Numbered from the stretch's first letter, positions 23,118-32,089 are shown. The stretch is DNA of 38,061 nt from Streptomyces ossamyceticus (GCF_001418475.1 NZ_LIQX01000122.1:1-38061); one strand, 5' to 3'. The notes: generated from the sequence alone by a model not told the origin. Translations and numbers: made by a program.

Positions 23118-23708
23118 TCACCCCAGGGATTCGTCCAGGAACTCCCGTACGTGGGACAGGATCCGGTCGCGGTCGGCCCCGCGCAGCCCGATGGCCACGT
23201 TGATGGAGAAGCCGTCGAGCAGGGCGCGCAGCCGGGTGGCGAACCGGTCGGGGTCGAGGGTCCGGAACTCGCCGCGGGACATGCCCTCGGCGAGCAGCGC
23301 CACCAGGTCGCGGTGCCAGGCGCCCTCGATGGCGGCCTGACGGTCGCGGGCCTCGTCGTCGGCGTTCTGCGAGCGGTTCCAGACCTCCAGCCAGAGCGTC
23401 CAGTGGGGGTCGCGGTGGCCGTCGGGGACGTACAGGTCGACGTACGCGTCCAGGCGGTCGCGGGCCGGGGCGGTCCGGGTGAGGAGCCGGGCGCGCTCGG
23501 CGCCGAGCCGGCCCTCGCTCCACTCCAGGGTCCGCAGCAGCAGCTCGTCCTTGGAGTGGAAGTAGTAGAGGAGATGGCCGCTGCTCATGCCGACCTCGCG
23601 GCCGAGCGCGGCCATGGTGAGCTTCTCCAGACCCCGCTCGGCGATCATGGCCATGGCGGCGCCGAGGACCTCCTCGCGGGGCGGGGCGGTGTTGCGGCGG
23701 CGGGTCAT
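23118..23708 (-). CDS. TetR family transcriptional regulator
   Basis: 196 residues from MTRRRNTAPPREEV. The DNA-binding domain is typical: REEVLGAAMAMIAERGLEKL, TMAALGREVGMSSGHLLYYF, HSKDELLLRTL. The effector domain includes LDAYVDLYVPDGHRDPHWTLWLEVWNRS, reminiscent of BetI/TetR_C_6-type regulators. The ATG overlaps the stop of the Cys-rich gene (ATGA), so it is the last gene of the ureAB-ureC-deiminase operon. It is the obvious candidate to bind the paired palindromes in front of ureAB, giving autoregulation; this is inference. Confidence 0.93.
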   Translation of the reverse strand: MTRRRNTAPPREEVLGAAMAMIAERGLEKLTMAALGREVGMSSGHLLYYFHSKDELLLRTLEWSEGRLGAERARLLTRTAPARDRLDAYVDLYVPDGHRDPHWTLWLEVWNRSQNADDEARDRQAAIEGAWHRDLVALLAEGMSRGEFRTLDPDRFATRLRALLDGFSINVAIGLRGADRDRILSHVREFLDESLG

Positions 23709-24223
23709 GGGGCGGCCACACGGACGGCGTCGGGCAGGAAGTGGGTCTCGTAGGGGCCGGCGCAGCCGGCGAACAACGTCGCGACCACCGCGCCGCACCC
23801 TCCGCACAGTTCGTTGGGCCCCCCGCGCCCCACCTCACAGCATCCGGACTCACGGACGGCCGGGTCCGGGGACAGGTACCGCCGGGTGTCCCCGGGGTGC
23901 ACGACCAGGGTGCCGCGGGGCCCGGCGGACATCAGGCATCCCGGCCCGTCGGGGTCCAACTGCACGGCGTTGCCGGGATGGGCGACGTCCATCCACTCGG
24001 GATCGGGGTGCGGAACGTACGGTGCCCCGCACGGCAGCGGATCCACCGCGTACGTCCCGAGCGGCATCGTCGACGGGGCGCCCCGCGAGCCGTCGGCGTT
24101 CTTCCGCCCGTCGTACGGCGGGCATGCGGGCACCTCGGGCAGCAGGCGCAGCGGCCCGGTGAGGGGCCGGTCGCAGGCGGCGCAGCGCAGGACGCGCACG
24201 GGTGCGCTCGGTGGTGTGGTCAT
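23705..24223 (-). CDS. Cys-rich protein of unknown function
   Basis: 172 residues from MTTPPSAPVRVLRCAACDRPL; 10 bases after the agmatine deiminase stop. It contains CAAC near the N-terminus and CCEVGRGGPNELCGGCGAVV near the C-terminus, so zinc binding through paired CxxC is plausible. Between them lie WMDVAHPGNAVQLDPDGPGC and GTLVVHPGDTRRYLSPDP. I recognise no named family. The conserved position in the operon, translationally coupled to tetR, suggests a role connected with agmatine/urea metabolism or its control, but nothing in the sequence proves it. Confidence 0.85.
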   Translation of the reverse strand: MTTPPSAPVRVLRCAACDRPLTGPLRLLPEVPACPPYDGRKNADGSRGAPSTMPLGTYAVDPLPCGAPYVPHPDPEWMDVAHPGNAVQLDPDGPGCLMSAGPRGTLVVHPGDTRRYLSPDPAVRESGCCEVGRGGPNELCGGCGAVVATLFAGCAGPYETHFLPDAVRVAAP

Positions 24224-24233
24224 CCCTACGTTT

Positions 24234-25280
24234 CTACCGGACGCCGGCCCTGGGCTGCTGCTGGGTGATGCAGTGGATGCCGCCCCCGCCGGCGAAGATC
24301 GTGCGGGCGTCGACGAGGGTGACCGTGCGGTCGGGGAACAGCCGGCGGAAGATCGCGGCGGCCTCCTCGTCGCGGGGGTCGTCGAAGGCGCAGAGGACGA
24401 CTCCGCCGTTGCACAGGTAGTGGTTGATGTAGGAGTGGTCGGCCCAGCGGCCGTCGGCCTCCAGCTCGGTCGGGGCGAGGACCTCGACGACCTCCAGGGG
24501 CCGCCCGTGGGCATCGGTCTGGGCCCGCAGCAATCCGATGATCTCCTCGGTGATCTCGTGGTCGGGGTGGGCCGGGTCGGGCTGGGAGTGGGCGACGACC
24601 ACGCCGGGGCGGGCGAACGCGGCGACGATGTCGACGTGGCCGAGGGTGCCGAAGCCGCCGGGCGGGTAGTCGCCGGTGAGGCCGCGCGGCAGCCAGATCG
24701 CCTTGCGGGTGCCGAGCTGGGCGTGGATCTCCGCCTCGACCTCGTCGCGGGTCCAGCCGGGGTTGCGTTCGGGCCCGAGCTGCACGGTCTCGGTGAGCAG
24801 GACGGTGCCCTCGCCGTCGACGTGGATCGCGCCACCCTCGTTGACGAGCGTCGAGGCGTACGTCCGCGCCCCGGCGAGGTCCGCAACGGAAGCGGCGATC
24901 CTCGCGTCGTGCTCCCAGCGGGCCCAGGGCTGCGCGCCCCAGCCGTTGAACCGCCAGTCGACGGCGGCCAGTCGGCCCCGGCCGTCCGTGAGGAAGGTGG
25001 GGCCGATGTCGCGCATCCAGGCGTCGTCCAGGTCGCGTTCGACGGTGTCGATGCCGGGGCCGAGGAGGGAGGCGGCCTCGGCGGCCTGTCCCGGTCCGCA
25101 CACCACGGTCACCGGTTCGAAGCGGCGGACGGCGTGGGCGACGGACGCCCAGGCGGCGCGGGCGGCGGCGACGTCGTCGGGGCCGTCGAAGGTGGGGTTG
25201 GGGCCGGGCCACGCCATCCAGGTGCGCTCGTGCGGGGTCCATTCGGCGGGCATGCGGAAGCCGTCGGCGGCAGCGGACAT
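24234..25280 (-). CDS. aguA: Agmatine deiminase (agmatine iminohydrolase)
   Basis: 348 residues; GAGAGG lies 7 bases before the ATG. PAD-like pentein fold: MPAEWTPHERTWMAWP at the N-terminus, LDDAWMRDIGPTF, WRFNGWGAQPWARWEHD, LVNEGGAIHVDGEGTVLLTE, the His/Asp segment GTLGHVDIVAAF and the nucleophile Cys in GGGGIHCITQQQP. It hydrolyses agmatine to N-carbamoylputrescine and ammonia, feeding putrescine formation or nitrogen supply. It sits 11 bases after ureC in one operon. The released carbamoyl nitrogen is not urea, so the pairing with urease is not a simple linear pathway. Confidence 0.93.
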   Translation of the reverse strand: MSAAADGFRMPAEWTPHERTWMAWPGPNPTFDGPDDVAAARAAWASVAHAVRRFEPVTVVCGPGQAAEAASLLGPGIDTVERDLDDAWMRDIGPTFLTDGRGRLAAVDWRFNGWGAQPWARWEHDARIAASVADLAGARTYASTLVNEGGAIHVDGEGTVLLTETVQLGPERNPGWTRDEVEAEIHAQLGTRKAIWLPRGLTGDYPPGGFGTLGHVDIVAAFARPGVVVAHSQPDPAHPDHEITEEIIGLLRAQTDAHGRPLEVVEVLAPTELEADGRWADHSYINHYLCNGGVVLCAFDDPRDEEAAAIFRRLFPDRTVTLVDARTIFAGGGGIHCITQQQPRAGVR

Positions 25281-25291
25281 CGAAGGGCCTC

Positions 25292-27010
25292 TCAGAGGAA
25301 GTACAGCCGGTTGAGGGAGACGGAGTCGGCCGGCTCGGAGCGGAGCGGCTCCCCGTCGAGGGTGACCAGGCCGGTGCGCGGGTCCACGTCGACCGAGCCG
25401 GTACGGGAGTTGCGGACCAGGTCGGCGGGGCCGATGCCCCGGGTGCCGCGCACGGCGACCCTGCGGCGGCGGGTCGGCAGCCGGTCGGCGCCCGCGTCGA
25501 GCGCGGCGCGCGCCACGAACGCGACGGAGAGGTCGGCGGCCGTCGCCCCGTGCGCCCCGAACTGCGGTCCCAACACGAGGGGTTCGCAGGCGTCGGTGGC
25601 CGCGTTGGGATCGCCGACGACACCGTAGGCCGGGAAGCCGGACTTGAGCACCAGCTGGGGTTTGGCGCCGAAGTACTCGGGGCGCCAGAGCACGATGTCG
25701 GCGAGCTTGCCGACCTCCAGGGAGCCGACCTCGTGGGCGAGGCCGTGCGCGACGGCCGGATTGACGGTGAGCTTGGCGATGTAGCGCAGGACGCGCTCGT
25801 TGTCGTGGTCGTCGGGGGCGCCCGACTCGGCCTTCATCTTCCCGGCCATGGCGAAGGTCCGGCGCACGGTCTCCCCCGCGCGTCCCATGCCCTGTGCGTC
25901 GGACGAGGTGATGCCGATGGCGCCCAGGTCGTGCAGCACGTCCTCGGCGCCCATCGTCCCGGCACGGATGCGCTCACGGGCCAGGGCTGCGTCGCCGGGC
26001 AGGTCCGTCTTGAGGCCGTGGGCGGAGACGATCATCCCGAAGTGCTCGGCGACGGCGTCCCGGCCGAAGGGCAGGGTCGGGTTGGTGGAGGAGCCGATGA
26101 CGTTCGGCACCCCGGCCATCTTCAGCACGTTGGGCACATGGCCGCCGCCGCAGCCCTCGATGTGGAAGGCGTGGATCGTACGGCCCTCCAGCACGCGCAG
26201 GGTGTCCTCGACCGACAGGCACTCGTTCAACCCGTCGCTGTGCAGGGCCACCTGGACGTCGTGCTCCTCGGCGACCCGCAACGCCGTGTCCAGCGCCCGG
26301 GTGTGGGCGCCCATGTCCTCGTGCACCTTGAAACCGCAGGCGCCGCCCTCGGCGAGGGCCTCGACCAGCGGGGCCTCGTGCGACGACGAACCCCGGCCGA
26401 GGAAGCCGATGTTGACCGGCCAGGCGTCGAACGCGGCGAACGCGTGCCGCAGCGCCCACGGCGAGTTGACCCCGACGCCCCACACCGGGCCGAACTCCTG
26501 CCCGATGATCGTGGTCACCCCGGAGGCCAGTGAGGCCTCCATGATCCGCGGCGACAGCAGATGGACATGTGTGTCCACGGCTCCCGCGGTGGCGATGAGG
26601 CCCTCACCGGACACGATGGACGTGCCCGTGCCGACCACGACGTCGACCCCGTCGAGGGTGTCCGGGTTCCCGGCCCGCCCGACGGCGTGGATGCGCCCTT
26701 CCCGGATGCCGATCGACACCTTCCGGATACCCAGCACCGCGTCGATCACCACGACGTTGCTGACGACCACGTCGCAGGTCTCGCGGACGGCCGCCGCCTT
26801 GAGGTGCAGTCCGTCCCGCGCGGTCTTGCCGAAGCCGGCGAGGAACTCGTCGCCGTACCGCTGGGCGTCGGACTCGACCCGGATCACGAGGCCCGAGTCG
26901 CCGAGCCGGAGCCGGTCCCCGGCGCGGGGGCCGTGGGTGGCGGCGTACGCGTACGGGTCGATCGGGGTGGCCGCCGGGCGGTTCGCCGGGGCGCCGGTGG
27001 AGGGGTTCAT
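25292..27010 (-). CDS. ureC: Urease alpha (catalytic) subunit, divergent type
   Basis: 572 residues, normal length; its ATG overlaps the ureAB stop (ATGA). Nickel ligands are present: HVH in VDTHVHLL, the carbamylated Lys in GFKVHEDMG, His in VALHSDGLNE, His in AFHIEGCGGGH and Asp in SSDAQGMGR. The active-site flap is different: canonical MVCHHLD is replaced by IVSAHGLK, so the flap cysteine is lost while the following histidine appears kept. HTDTLNE has become HSDGLNE and EDWG has become EDMG. Canonical activity is urea hydrolysis to ammonia and carbamate. Accessory genes (ureD, E, F, G) are absent from the window. It belongs to the second, divergent Streptomyces urease class. Confidence 0.93.
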   Translation of the reverse strand: MNPSTGAPANRPAATPIDPYAYAATHGPRAGDRLRLGDSGLVIRVESDAQRYGDEFLAGFGKTARDGLHLKAAAVRETCDVVVSNVVVIDAVLGIRKVSIGIREGRIHAVGRAGNPDTLDGVDVVVGTGTSIVSGEGLIATAGAVDTHVHLLSPRIMEASLASGVTTIIGQEFGPVWGVGVNSPWALRHAFAAFDAWPVNIGFLGRGSSSHEAPLVEALAEGGACGFKVHEDMGAHTRALDTALRVAEEHDVQVALHSDGLNECLSVEDTLRVLEGRTIHAFHIEGCGGGHVPNVLKMAGVPNVIGSSTNPTLPFGRDAVAEHFGMIVSAHGLKTDLPGDAALARERIRAGTMGAEDVLHDLGAIGITSSDAQGMGRAGETVRRTFAMAGKMKAESGAPDDHDNERVLRYIAKLTVNPAVAHGLAHEVGSLEVGKLADIVLWRPEYFGAKPQLVLKSGFPAYGVVGDPNAATDACEPLVLGPQFGAHGATAADLSVAFVARAALDAGADRLPTRRRRVAVRGTRGIGPADLVRNSRTGSVDVDPRTGLVTLDGEPLRSEPADSVSLNRLYFL

Positions 27011-27687
27011 CGCGCGGCTCCCAGATATCCGCAGGCGGCGGCCCTGCGCAGGGCCTCTTCCTTCGCTCCGGGGGCGTCGAGGGGCCCGTCGACCAGCCCC
27101 GCGAAGCCGATCGCGGTCCGCTCGCCCCCTATGGGCAGCAACCCCACGTCCACGCTCTCCCCCGGCCCGAACCGCACCGAGGACCCGGCGGGCACGGCCA
27201 ACCGCATCCCGTACGCCTCGGCCCGCGCGAAGTCCAGGCGCGGGTTGGCCTCGAAGAAGTGGAAGTGGGAGGTGACGGAGACGGGCACGGTGGCCGTGTT
27301 GGTCACCGTCAGCCGTACGACGGCCTCGGGGTCCCGGTGCGCGGGCCCGGGCAGCAGCGCGCCCGGCGCCCGCTCGCCGAGGCCGCCGCCGATCGGGTTC
27401 TCGATCACGGCGAGCCGGGAGCCGTCGTCGAAGACGGCCTCGACCTGCACCTCCGTGACGACATCCGCGACGCCGGGCAGGACGTCGTCCGGCCCGAGCA
27501 CCGACCGCGCCCGTGCGATCGCCTCGTCGAGCCTCGCCCCGTCCCGCGCGGCCTCGCAGACGGCGTCCGCGACGAGGGCGGTCGCCTCGGGCACGTTCAG
27601 CCGCAGGCCGCGCGCCCGCCGGGCCCGCGCCAGTTCCGCGGCGCCGAACAGCAGCAGGCGGTCGCGCTCGGTGGGGGTGAGTCGCAT
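27007..27687 (-). CDS. ureAB: Fused urease gamma-beta subunit
   Basis: 226 residues from MRLTPTERDRLLLF, with AGGAGG 8 bases upstream of this ATG (an in-frame GTG at 27696 is too close to it). Residues ~1-100 are the gamma subunit (LRLNVPEATALVADAV, DDVLPGVADVVTEVQVEAVF); ~115-226 are beta (VRLTVTNTATVPVSVTSHFHFFEANPRLDF, MRLAVPAGSSVRFGPGE). Gamma-beta fusion is known in some actinobacterial ureases. It is the first gene of the operon, preceded by two TetR-type palindromes. Confidence 0.93.
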   Translation of the reverse strand: MRLTPTERDRLLLFGAAELARARRARGLRLNVPEATALVADAVCEAARDGARLDEAIARARSVLGPDDVLPGVADVVTEVQVEAVFDDGSRLAVIENPIGGGLGERAPGALLPGPAHRDPEAVVRLTVTNTATVPVSVTSHFHFFEANPRLDFARAEAYGMRLAVPAGSSVRFGPGESVDVGLLPIGGERTAIGFAGLVDGPLDAPGAKEEALRRAAACGYLGAAR

Positions 27688-27714
27688 GGGCGGCACCTCC
27701 TGGGGCCGGAAGGA

Positions 27715-27731
27715 TTAGAGCGTCACTCTAA
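27715..27731. promoter_or_regulatory. TetR-type operator copy 1 upstream of ureAB
   Basis: TTAGAGCGTCACTCTAA: arms TTAGAG and CTCTAA are a perfect inverted repeat around CGTCA. It lies 28 bases before the ureAB start codon, so a bound protein would block early transcription. Confidence 0.7.
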
Positions 27732-27780
27732 ACTCAGAACACGGCAGGAGGGAAGGCCGCAGCGTGACTCACTGCGACTA

Positions 27781-27797
27781 TTTGAGCGTCATTCAAA
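27781..27797. promoter_or_regulatory. TetR-type operator copy 2 upstream of ureAB
   Basis: TTTGAGCGTCATTCAAA: arms TTTGA/TCAAA with the same GAGCGTCA core as copy 1, 66 bases away. Thirteen of 17 positions are shared between the two copies, so one regulator probably binds both. Confidence 0.65.
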
Positions 27798-27817
27798 AGC
27801 AGGGCCGGCACGCGGAA

Positions 27818-27852
27818 GGGGCCGCCGCGGACGAGTGGTCCGCGGCGGCCCC
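27818..27852 (-). terminator. Terminator of ilvE
   Basis: Perfect 15-bp stem from 27818-27832 and 27838-27852 with a 5-base loop, 22 bases after the ilvE stop. It separates ilvE from the urease promoter region. Confidence 0.9.
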
Positions 27853-27873
27853 TGGGCCGAGCCGGTGGGGATG

Positions 27874-28962
27874 TCAGGCCAGGACGTGCATCCAGCCGTG
27901 CTTGTCCTCGACCGTGCCGCGCTGGATGTCCAGCAGGGCCTCACGGAGCTTGAGGGTGACGGGGCCGGGCTCGCCGCCGGACTGCTGCCAGGCGGCGCCG
28001 GTGCGCTTGACCGTGCCGACGGGCGTGATGACCGCGGCGGTGCCGCAGGCGAAGACCTCGGTGAGGGCGCCGCTCTCGGCGTCGGCCTGCCACTGGTCGA
28101 TGGAGATACGGCCCTCCTCGGCGGGGTGACCGAGGTCGGCGGCGACGGTCAGCAGGGAGTCACGGGTGACGCCCTCCAGGATCGAGCCGGTGAGGGACGG
28201 GGTGACGATGCGGTCGCCGTACACGAAGTACAGGTTCATGCCGCCGAGTTCCTCGACCCACTTCCGCTCGACCGCGTCGAGGTAGCAGACCTGGGCGCAG
28301 CCCTCGGCGGCGGCCTCGGCCTGGGCCAGCAGGGACGCGGCGTAGTTGCCGCCGGTCTTGGCGTCGCCCATACCGCCGGGGACGGCGCGGACGTGGTCCT
28401 CGGAGACCCAGATGGAGACGGGCTTGACGCCGCCGGGGAAGTAGGCGCCGGCCGGGGAGGCGATGACCAGGAAGAGGTACTCGTTGGCCGGCTTCACGCC
28501 CAGCCCGACCTCGGTGGCGATCATGAAGGGGCGCAGATAGAGGGACTCCTCACCGCCGTGCGCGGGCACCCATGCCTGGTCCTGCTGGACCAGCAGGTCA
28601 CACGCCTCGATGAAGGTCTCCACCGGCAGCTCTGGCATCGCGAGGCGCCGGGCGGACTTCTGGAAGCGCAGGGCGTTCATCTCCGGGCGGAAAGTGGCCA
28701 CGGAGCCGTCGGGCCGGCGGTACGCCTTGAGGCCCTCGAAGATCTCCTGCGCGTAGTGCAGGGTCATGTTCGCGGGATCGAGGGAGAGCGGGCCGTACGG
28801 CACGAGCTGCCCGTCGTGCCAGCCACGACCCTCGGTCCACTTGATCGTCACCATGTGGTCGGTGAAGTGGCGGCCGAAGCCGGGGTTGGCCAGGATCGCC
28901 TCGCGCTCGGCATCCGAGAGCGGATGGGCGGACGGCTTCAGCTCGATCGTGGGCGTCGTCAT
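27874..28962 (-). CDS. ilvE: Branched-chain amino acid aminotransferase
   Basis: 362 residues, class IV PLP aminotransferase; AAGGA lies 8 bases before the ATG. Landmarks: [36 protein letters not shown], the PLP lysine in [13 protein letters not shown] (~202), [11 protein letters not shown] and [28 protein letters not shown]. It exchanges the amino group between glutamate and the keto acids of leucine, isoleucine and valine; in streptomycetes the reverse reaction also supplies branched starters for fatty acids and polyketides. Upstream, phased repeats overlap the promoter. Confidence 0.97.
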   Translation of the reverse strand: MTTPTIELKPSAHPLSDAEREAILANPGFGRHFTDHMVTIKWTEGRGWHDGQLVPYGPLSLDPANMTLHYAQEIFEGLKAYRRPDGSVATFRPEMNALRFQKSARRLAMPELPVETFIEACDLLVQQDQAWVPAHGGEESLYLRPFMIATEVGLGVKPANEYLFLVIASPAGAYFPGGVKPVSIWVSEDHVRAVPGGMGDAKTGGNYAASLLAQAEAAAEGCAQVCYLDAVERKWVEELGGMNLYFVYGDRIVTPSLTGSILEGVTRDSLLTVAADLGHPAEEGRISIDQWQADAESGALTEVFACGTAAVITPVGTVKRTGAAWQQSGGEPGPVTLKLREALLDIQRGTVEDKHGWMHVLA

Positions 28963-29175
28963 GAGTGATGTCCTTCACCGGTTGTGTGTGACGGGCCGCG
29001 CTCACGTCCCGTACTGCCAGTGGCCAGTGTTAGGACGTCCGAGCATTCCCTCATTCCGCGGCACCTCGTTCGATTATCGCCCGGCGGGGGGCGTGGACGA
29101 AACGTGGATGACCGTGGACGAAAACGGTGCGATGCGGCCCAGGGGATGATGGTGACACCCGGCGGGAGCATGCGG
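28963..29175. promoter_or_regulatory. ilvE upstream region
   Basis: A minus-strand GATAAT (-10-like) is at 29073-29078, about 110 bases from the ilvE start. No gene is supported in this part of the 318-base ilvE-leuB gap; the remainder is the leuB terminator. Confidence 0.5.
29092..29123. repeat. Phased CGTGGAYGA repeats at the ilvE promoter
   Basis: CGTGGACGA at 29092, CGTGGATGA at 29103 and CGTGGACGA at 29113 are spaced 11 and 10 bases, one helical turn. They lie just upstream of the putative ilvE -10 (29073-29078), over the -35 position. Confidence 0.6.
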
Positions 29176-29207
29176 AAGCCGCCGGGTGCGATGCGACCCG
29201 GCGGCTT
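29176..29207 (-). terminator. Terminator of leuB
   Basis: AAGCCGCCGGGT (29176-29187) pairs perfectly with ACCCGGCGGCTT (29196-29207) with an 8-base loop, about 73 bases downstream of the leuB stop. Confidence 0.8.
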
Positions 29208-29280
29208 TCGAAGGGCTCCCCCTCGGTGGACCGGGGCGGCGGGGCTCCGGGTCCGAGGGAGGTTTCGAGTGCTCGGCGGG

Positions 29281-30324
29281 TCAGCCGGCTACTCGTACGG
29301 CGAGGGCGTCGCCGATCTCGTTCGTCGAACGGGCGGGCTTGCCGACGCGCTCCGCGAGGTCGGCGGAGACGGCCTCCTCGATCCGCGCGGCCTCGGCCTC
29401 GTAGCCGAGGTGGCGCAGGAGCAGGGCGACGGACAGGACCGTGGCGGACGGGTCGGCCTTGCCCTGGCCGGCGATGTCCGGGGCCGAGCCGTGGACGGGC
29501 TCGAACATGGACGGGAACTCGCCGGACGGGTTGATGTTCCCGGAGGCGGCGACGCCGATGCCGCCGGAGACGGCCGCGGCGAGGTCGGTGATGATGTCGC
29601 CGAAGAGGTTGTCGGTGACGATCACGTCGAAGCGGCCGGGGTCGGTGACCAGATAGATGGTCGCGGCGTCGACGTGGATGTAGTCGGTGGTGACGTCGGG
29701 GAACTCCTCGGCCACCTTGGTGAAGATGTTGGTCCACAGGTGGCCCGCGAAGGTCAGCACGTTGTTCTTGTGGACCAGCGTGAGCTTCTTGCGGGGGCGG
29801 GCCTGGGCGCGGGCGAAGGCGTCGCGGACGACGCGCTCGACACCGAAGGCCGTGTTCACGGAGACCTCGGTGGCGACCTCCTGCGGGGTGCCCTTGCGGA
29901 TGGTGCCGCCGTTGCCGGTGTACGGGCCCTCGGTGCCCTCGCGGACCACGACGAAGTCGATCTCCGGCTGACCGGCGAGCGGGGTGGCGACACCCGGCAG
30001 CAGCTTCGACGGACGCAGGTTCACGTGGTGGTCGAAGGCGAAGCGGAGCTTGAGCAGGAAGCCGCGCTCCAGGACGCCGGAGGGGACGCTCGGGTCGCCG
30101 ATCGCGCCCAGCAGGATCGCGTCGTGCTGCTTCAGCGCGTCGAGGTCGGCCTCGGTGAGGGTCTCACCGGTGGCGTGGTAGCGCTGGGCGCCGAAGTCGT
30201 ACTCCTTGGTCTCCAGCTTCACATCCTGCGGAAGGACGGCGGAGAGGACCTTGAGACCCTGGGCCACGACTTCCTGACCGATGCCGTCACCGGGGATCAC
30301 TGCGAGATTGAGGCTGCGAGACAT
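29281..30324 (-). CDS. leuB: 3-isopropylmalate dehydrogenase
   Basis: 347 residues from [20 protein letters not shown]. Isocitrate/isopropylmalate dehydrogenase fold: [52 protein letters not shown] (Tyr), [12 protein letters not shown] (Lys), [15 protein letters not shown] (Asp) and the NAD site [16 protein letters not shown]. Oxidatively decarboxylates 3-isopropylmalate in leucine synthesis; may also process the citramalate-derived analogue for isoleucine. An in-frame GTG nine bases upstream is an alternative start, since AAGGAG lies 4 bases before it and 13 before the ATG. Next downstream gene is ilvE, but a terminator separates them. Confidence 0.96.
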   Translation of the reverse strand: MSRSLNLAVIPGDGIGQEVVAQGLKVLSAVLPQDVKLETKEYDFGAQRYHATGETLTEADLDALKQHDAILLGAIGDPSVPSGVLERGFLLKLRFAFDHHVNLRPSKLLPGVATPLAGQPEIDFVVVREGTEGPYTGNGGTIRKGTPQEVATEVSVNTAFGVERVVRDAFARAQARPRKKLTLVHKNNVLTFAGHLWTNIFTKVAEEFPDVTTDYIHVDAATIYLVTDPGRFDVIVTDNLFGDIITDLAAAVSGGIGVAASGNINPSGEFPSMFEPVHGSAPDIAGQGKADPSATVLSVALLLRHLGYEAEAARIEEAVSADLAERVGKPARSTNEIGDALAVRVAG

Positions 30325-30407
30325 GTGCGGCACCGTACTCCTTGTCCCACGGGATGACACGGGCTGTCCGCGATATGGACGCACCGGGGTGACGTCGGCA
30401 CCGAGCC

Positions 30408-30451
30408 GTTGACCGGCGTTCACCCGTGTGTTTGCCGGGAGTTGGCATCTG
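30408..30451 (+). promoter_or_regulatory. PHO-box-like direct repeats upstream of the phosphatase gene
   Basis: GTTGACC (30408), GTTCACC (30418), GTTTGCC (30430) and GTTGGCA (30441) follow one another at 10-12 bases. PhoP of streptomycetes binds 11-base direct repeats with a GTTCACC core. The second unit, GTTCACCCG, fits that consensus best. The array ends ~18 bases before the start codon. Confidence 0.55.
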
Positions 30452-30468
30452 CTGGGAAGTTGCCCCTC

Positions 30469-32070
30469 ATGACTGCGCCATCCAGGGGGACGCCCCCCGG
30501 ACTCCCCGTCCCCGACGTCGGCATCCCCGAGCAGCTGGCCCGCCGTCTCAGCATGCCGGAACAGTACGAGTACCTGCGCGCCAAGCTGACGCGGCGGCGC
30601 ACGCTGGTGACTGCCGGGGCGGTGGCGGGCGGGCTGCTGACCGGCTGCTCCGGGTCCGGTACGGCGACCGGGCGGCGGTCCCCCTCGCCCTCGGTCACGG
30701 CCACGGAGCAGGTGCCCGGCTCGGCCGTCGTGCCCTTCGGCCGCCATCTCGCCTTCGGCGCCGACCCGAAGACGCAGATGCGGATCTCCTGGCAGCTGCC
30801 GGCGGCCGTCAAGAAGCCCTTCGTGCGGGTGGGGCTGCGCCCCGAGGACCTGAGCCGGCGCGTCGACGCCGAGATCCGCGACCTGTACACCCCGGAACTC
30901 CAGGGCGTGCGCCCGGCGTTCGAGCAGTACTACGTGCACGCGGCCCTGGACGGCCTGAAGCCCGGCACGACGTACTACTACGGCGTGGGCCACGAGGGCT
31001 TCGACCCGGCCGCGCCGGCCCACCGCGGGACGATCACCGCCTTCCGTACGGCGCCCGCGCGTCCGGAACGGTTCGTGTTCACCGCCTTCGGCGACCAGGG
31101 CGTCAGCAAGGACGCGCTCGCCAACGACCATGTGTTGCTGCGGGAGGCCCCCGCATTCCATCTCCACGCGGGCGACATCTGCTACGCGGACACCACCGGC
31201 CACGGCGAGAAGTCGGACTCCTACGACCCCGGCTTCTGGGACCTGTTCCTCAAGCAGAACGAGCTGGTGGCGAAGTCGGTGCCCTGGATGGTGACGACCG
31301 GCAACCACGACATGGAGGCCTGGTACTCGCCGGACGGCTACGGCGGCCAGGTGGCCCGCTGGTCGCTCCCGGACAGCGGCTTCGACCCGCGCGGGGCGCC
31401 GGGCGTGTACTCGTTCGTCTACGGCAACGTCGGCGTGGTCGCGCTCGACGCGAACGACGTGTCGTACGAGATCCCGGCCAACCTGGGTTACACGGACGGC
31501 AGGCAGACCAAGTGGCTCGACATGCGACTCGGCGAGCTGCGGGCCGACAAGTCGGTGGACTTCGTCGTGGTCTATTTCCACCACTGCGCGTACTCCACCT
31601 CACGCCACGCGTCCGACGGGGGTGTGCGCGCCGAGTGGGTTCCGCTGTTCGCCAAGCACCAGGTGGACCTGGTGATCAACGGGCACAACCACGCGTACGA
31701 GCGGACCGACGCCATCAAGAACGGCGAGGTCGGCAGGCCGGTACCGATCGGCGGGTCGACCGACCCGACACGGGACGGCATCGTGTACGTCACGGCGGGC
31801 GGGGGCGGCAAGGAGCTGTACGCCTTCCCTGCGGGCGTGCAGGACAGCTACGAGGGCAAGGTCCGCGACCTCGACTCGATCGAGTCCTTCCGGTGGACGA
31901 AGTCCAAGGACCGCAGGACGGAGCTCGTCCAGTGGTCCCGCGTCCGCTACACCGGCTTCTCGTTCCTGTCGGTGGAGGCGGAGACGGGGCCGAGGCCCCG
32001 GCTCAAGGTGTCGGCGCTCGCCCAGGACGGCAGGCGCATCGACCACTTCGAGGTGCGGCGCGGCGCGTGA
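30469..32070 (+). CDS. Tat-exported lipoprotein purple acid phosphatase-type metallophosphatase
   Basis: 533 residues from [11 protein letters not shown]. Around residues 44-65 a twin-arginine motif [15 protein letters not shown] leads to a lipobox LTGC, so it should be anchored outside the membrane. A fibronectin-like purple acid phosphatase N-domain follows ([36 protein letters not shown]). The catalytic domain has all metal motifs: [31 protein letters not shown] and [10 protein letters not shown]. It should hydrolyse phosphomonoesters or diesters; substrate unknown. PHO-box-like repeats upstream support a phosphate-starvation role. Divergent from leuB. Confidence 0.93.
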   Translation: MTAPSRGTPPGLPVPDVGIPEQLARRLSMPEQYEYLRAKLTRRRTLVTAGAVAGGLLTGCSGSGTATGRRSPSPSVTATEQVPGSAVVPFGRHLAFGADPKTQMRISWQLPAAVKKPFVRVGLRPEDLSRRVDAEIRDLYTPELQGVRPAFEQYYVHAALDGLKPGTTYYYGVGHEGFDPAAPAHRGTITAFRTAPARPERFVFTAFGDQGVSKDALANDHVLLREAPAFHLHAGDICYADTTGHGEKSDSYDPGFWDLFLKQNELVAKSVPWMVTTGNHDMEAWYSPDGYGGQVARWSLPDSGFDPRGAPGVYSFVYGNVGVVALDANDVSYEIPANLGYTDGRQTKWLDMRLGELRADKSVDFVVVYFHHCAYSTSRHASDGGVRAEWVPLFAKHQVDLVINGHNHAYERTDAIKNGEVGRPVPIGGSTDPTRDGIVYVTAGGGGKELYAFPAGVQDSYEGKVRDLDSIESFRWTKSKDRRTELVQWSRVRYTGFSFLSVEAETGPRPRLKVSALAQDGRRIDHFEVRRGA

Positions 32071-32089
32071 GCCGATGCCCGACGGCCGT

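Noticed and set aside
30325..31584. N-terminal extension of LeuB
   Set aside because: Antisense to the phosphatase gene; LeuB begins at [15 protein letters not shown] as in its family.
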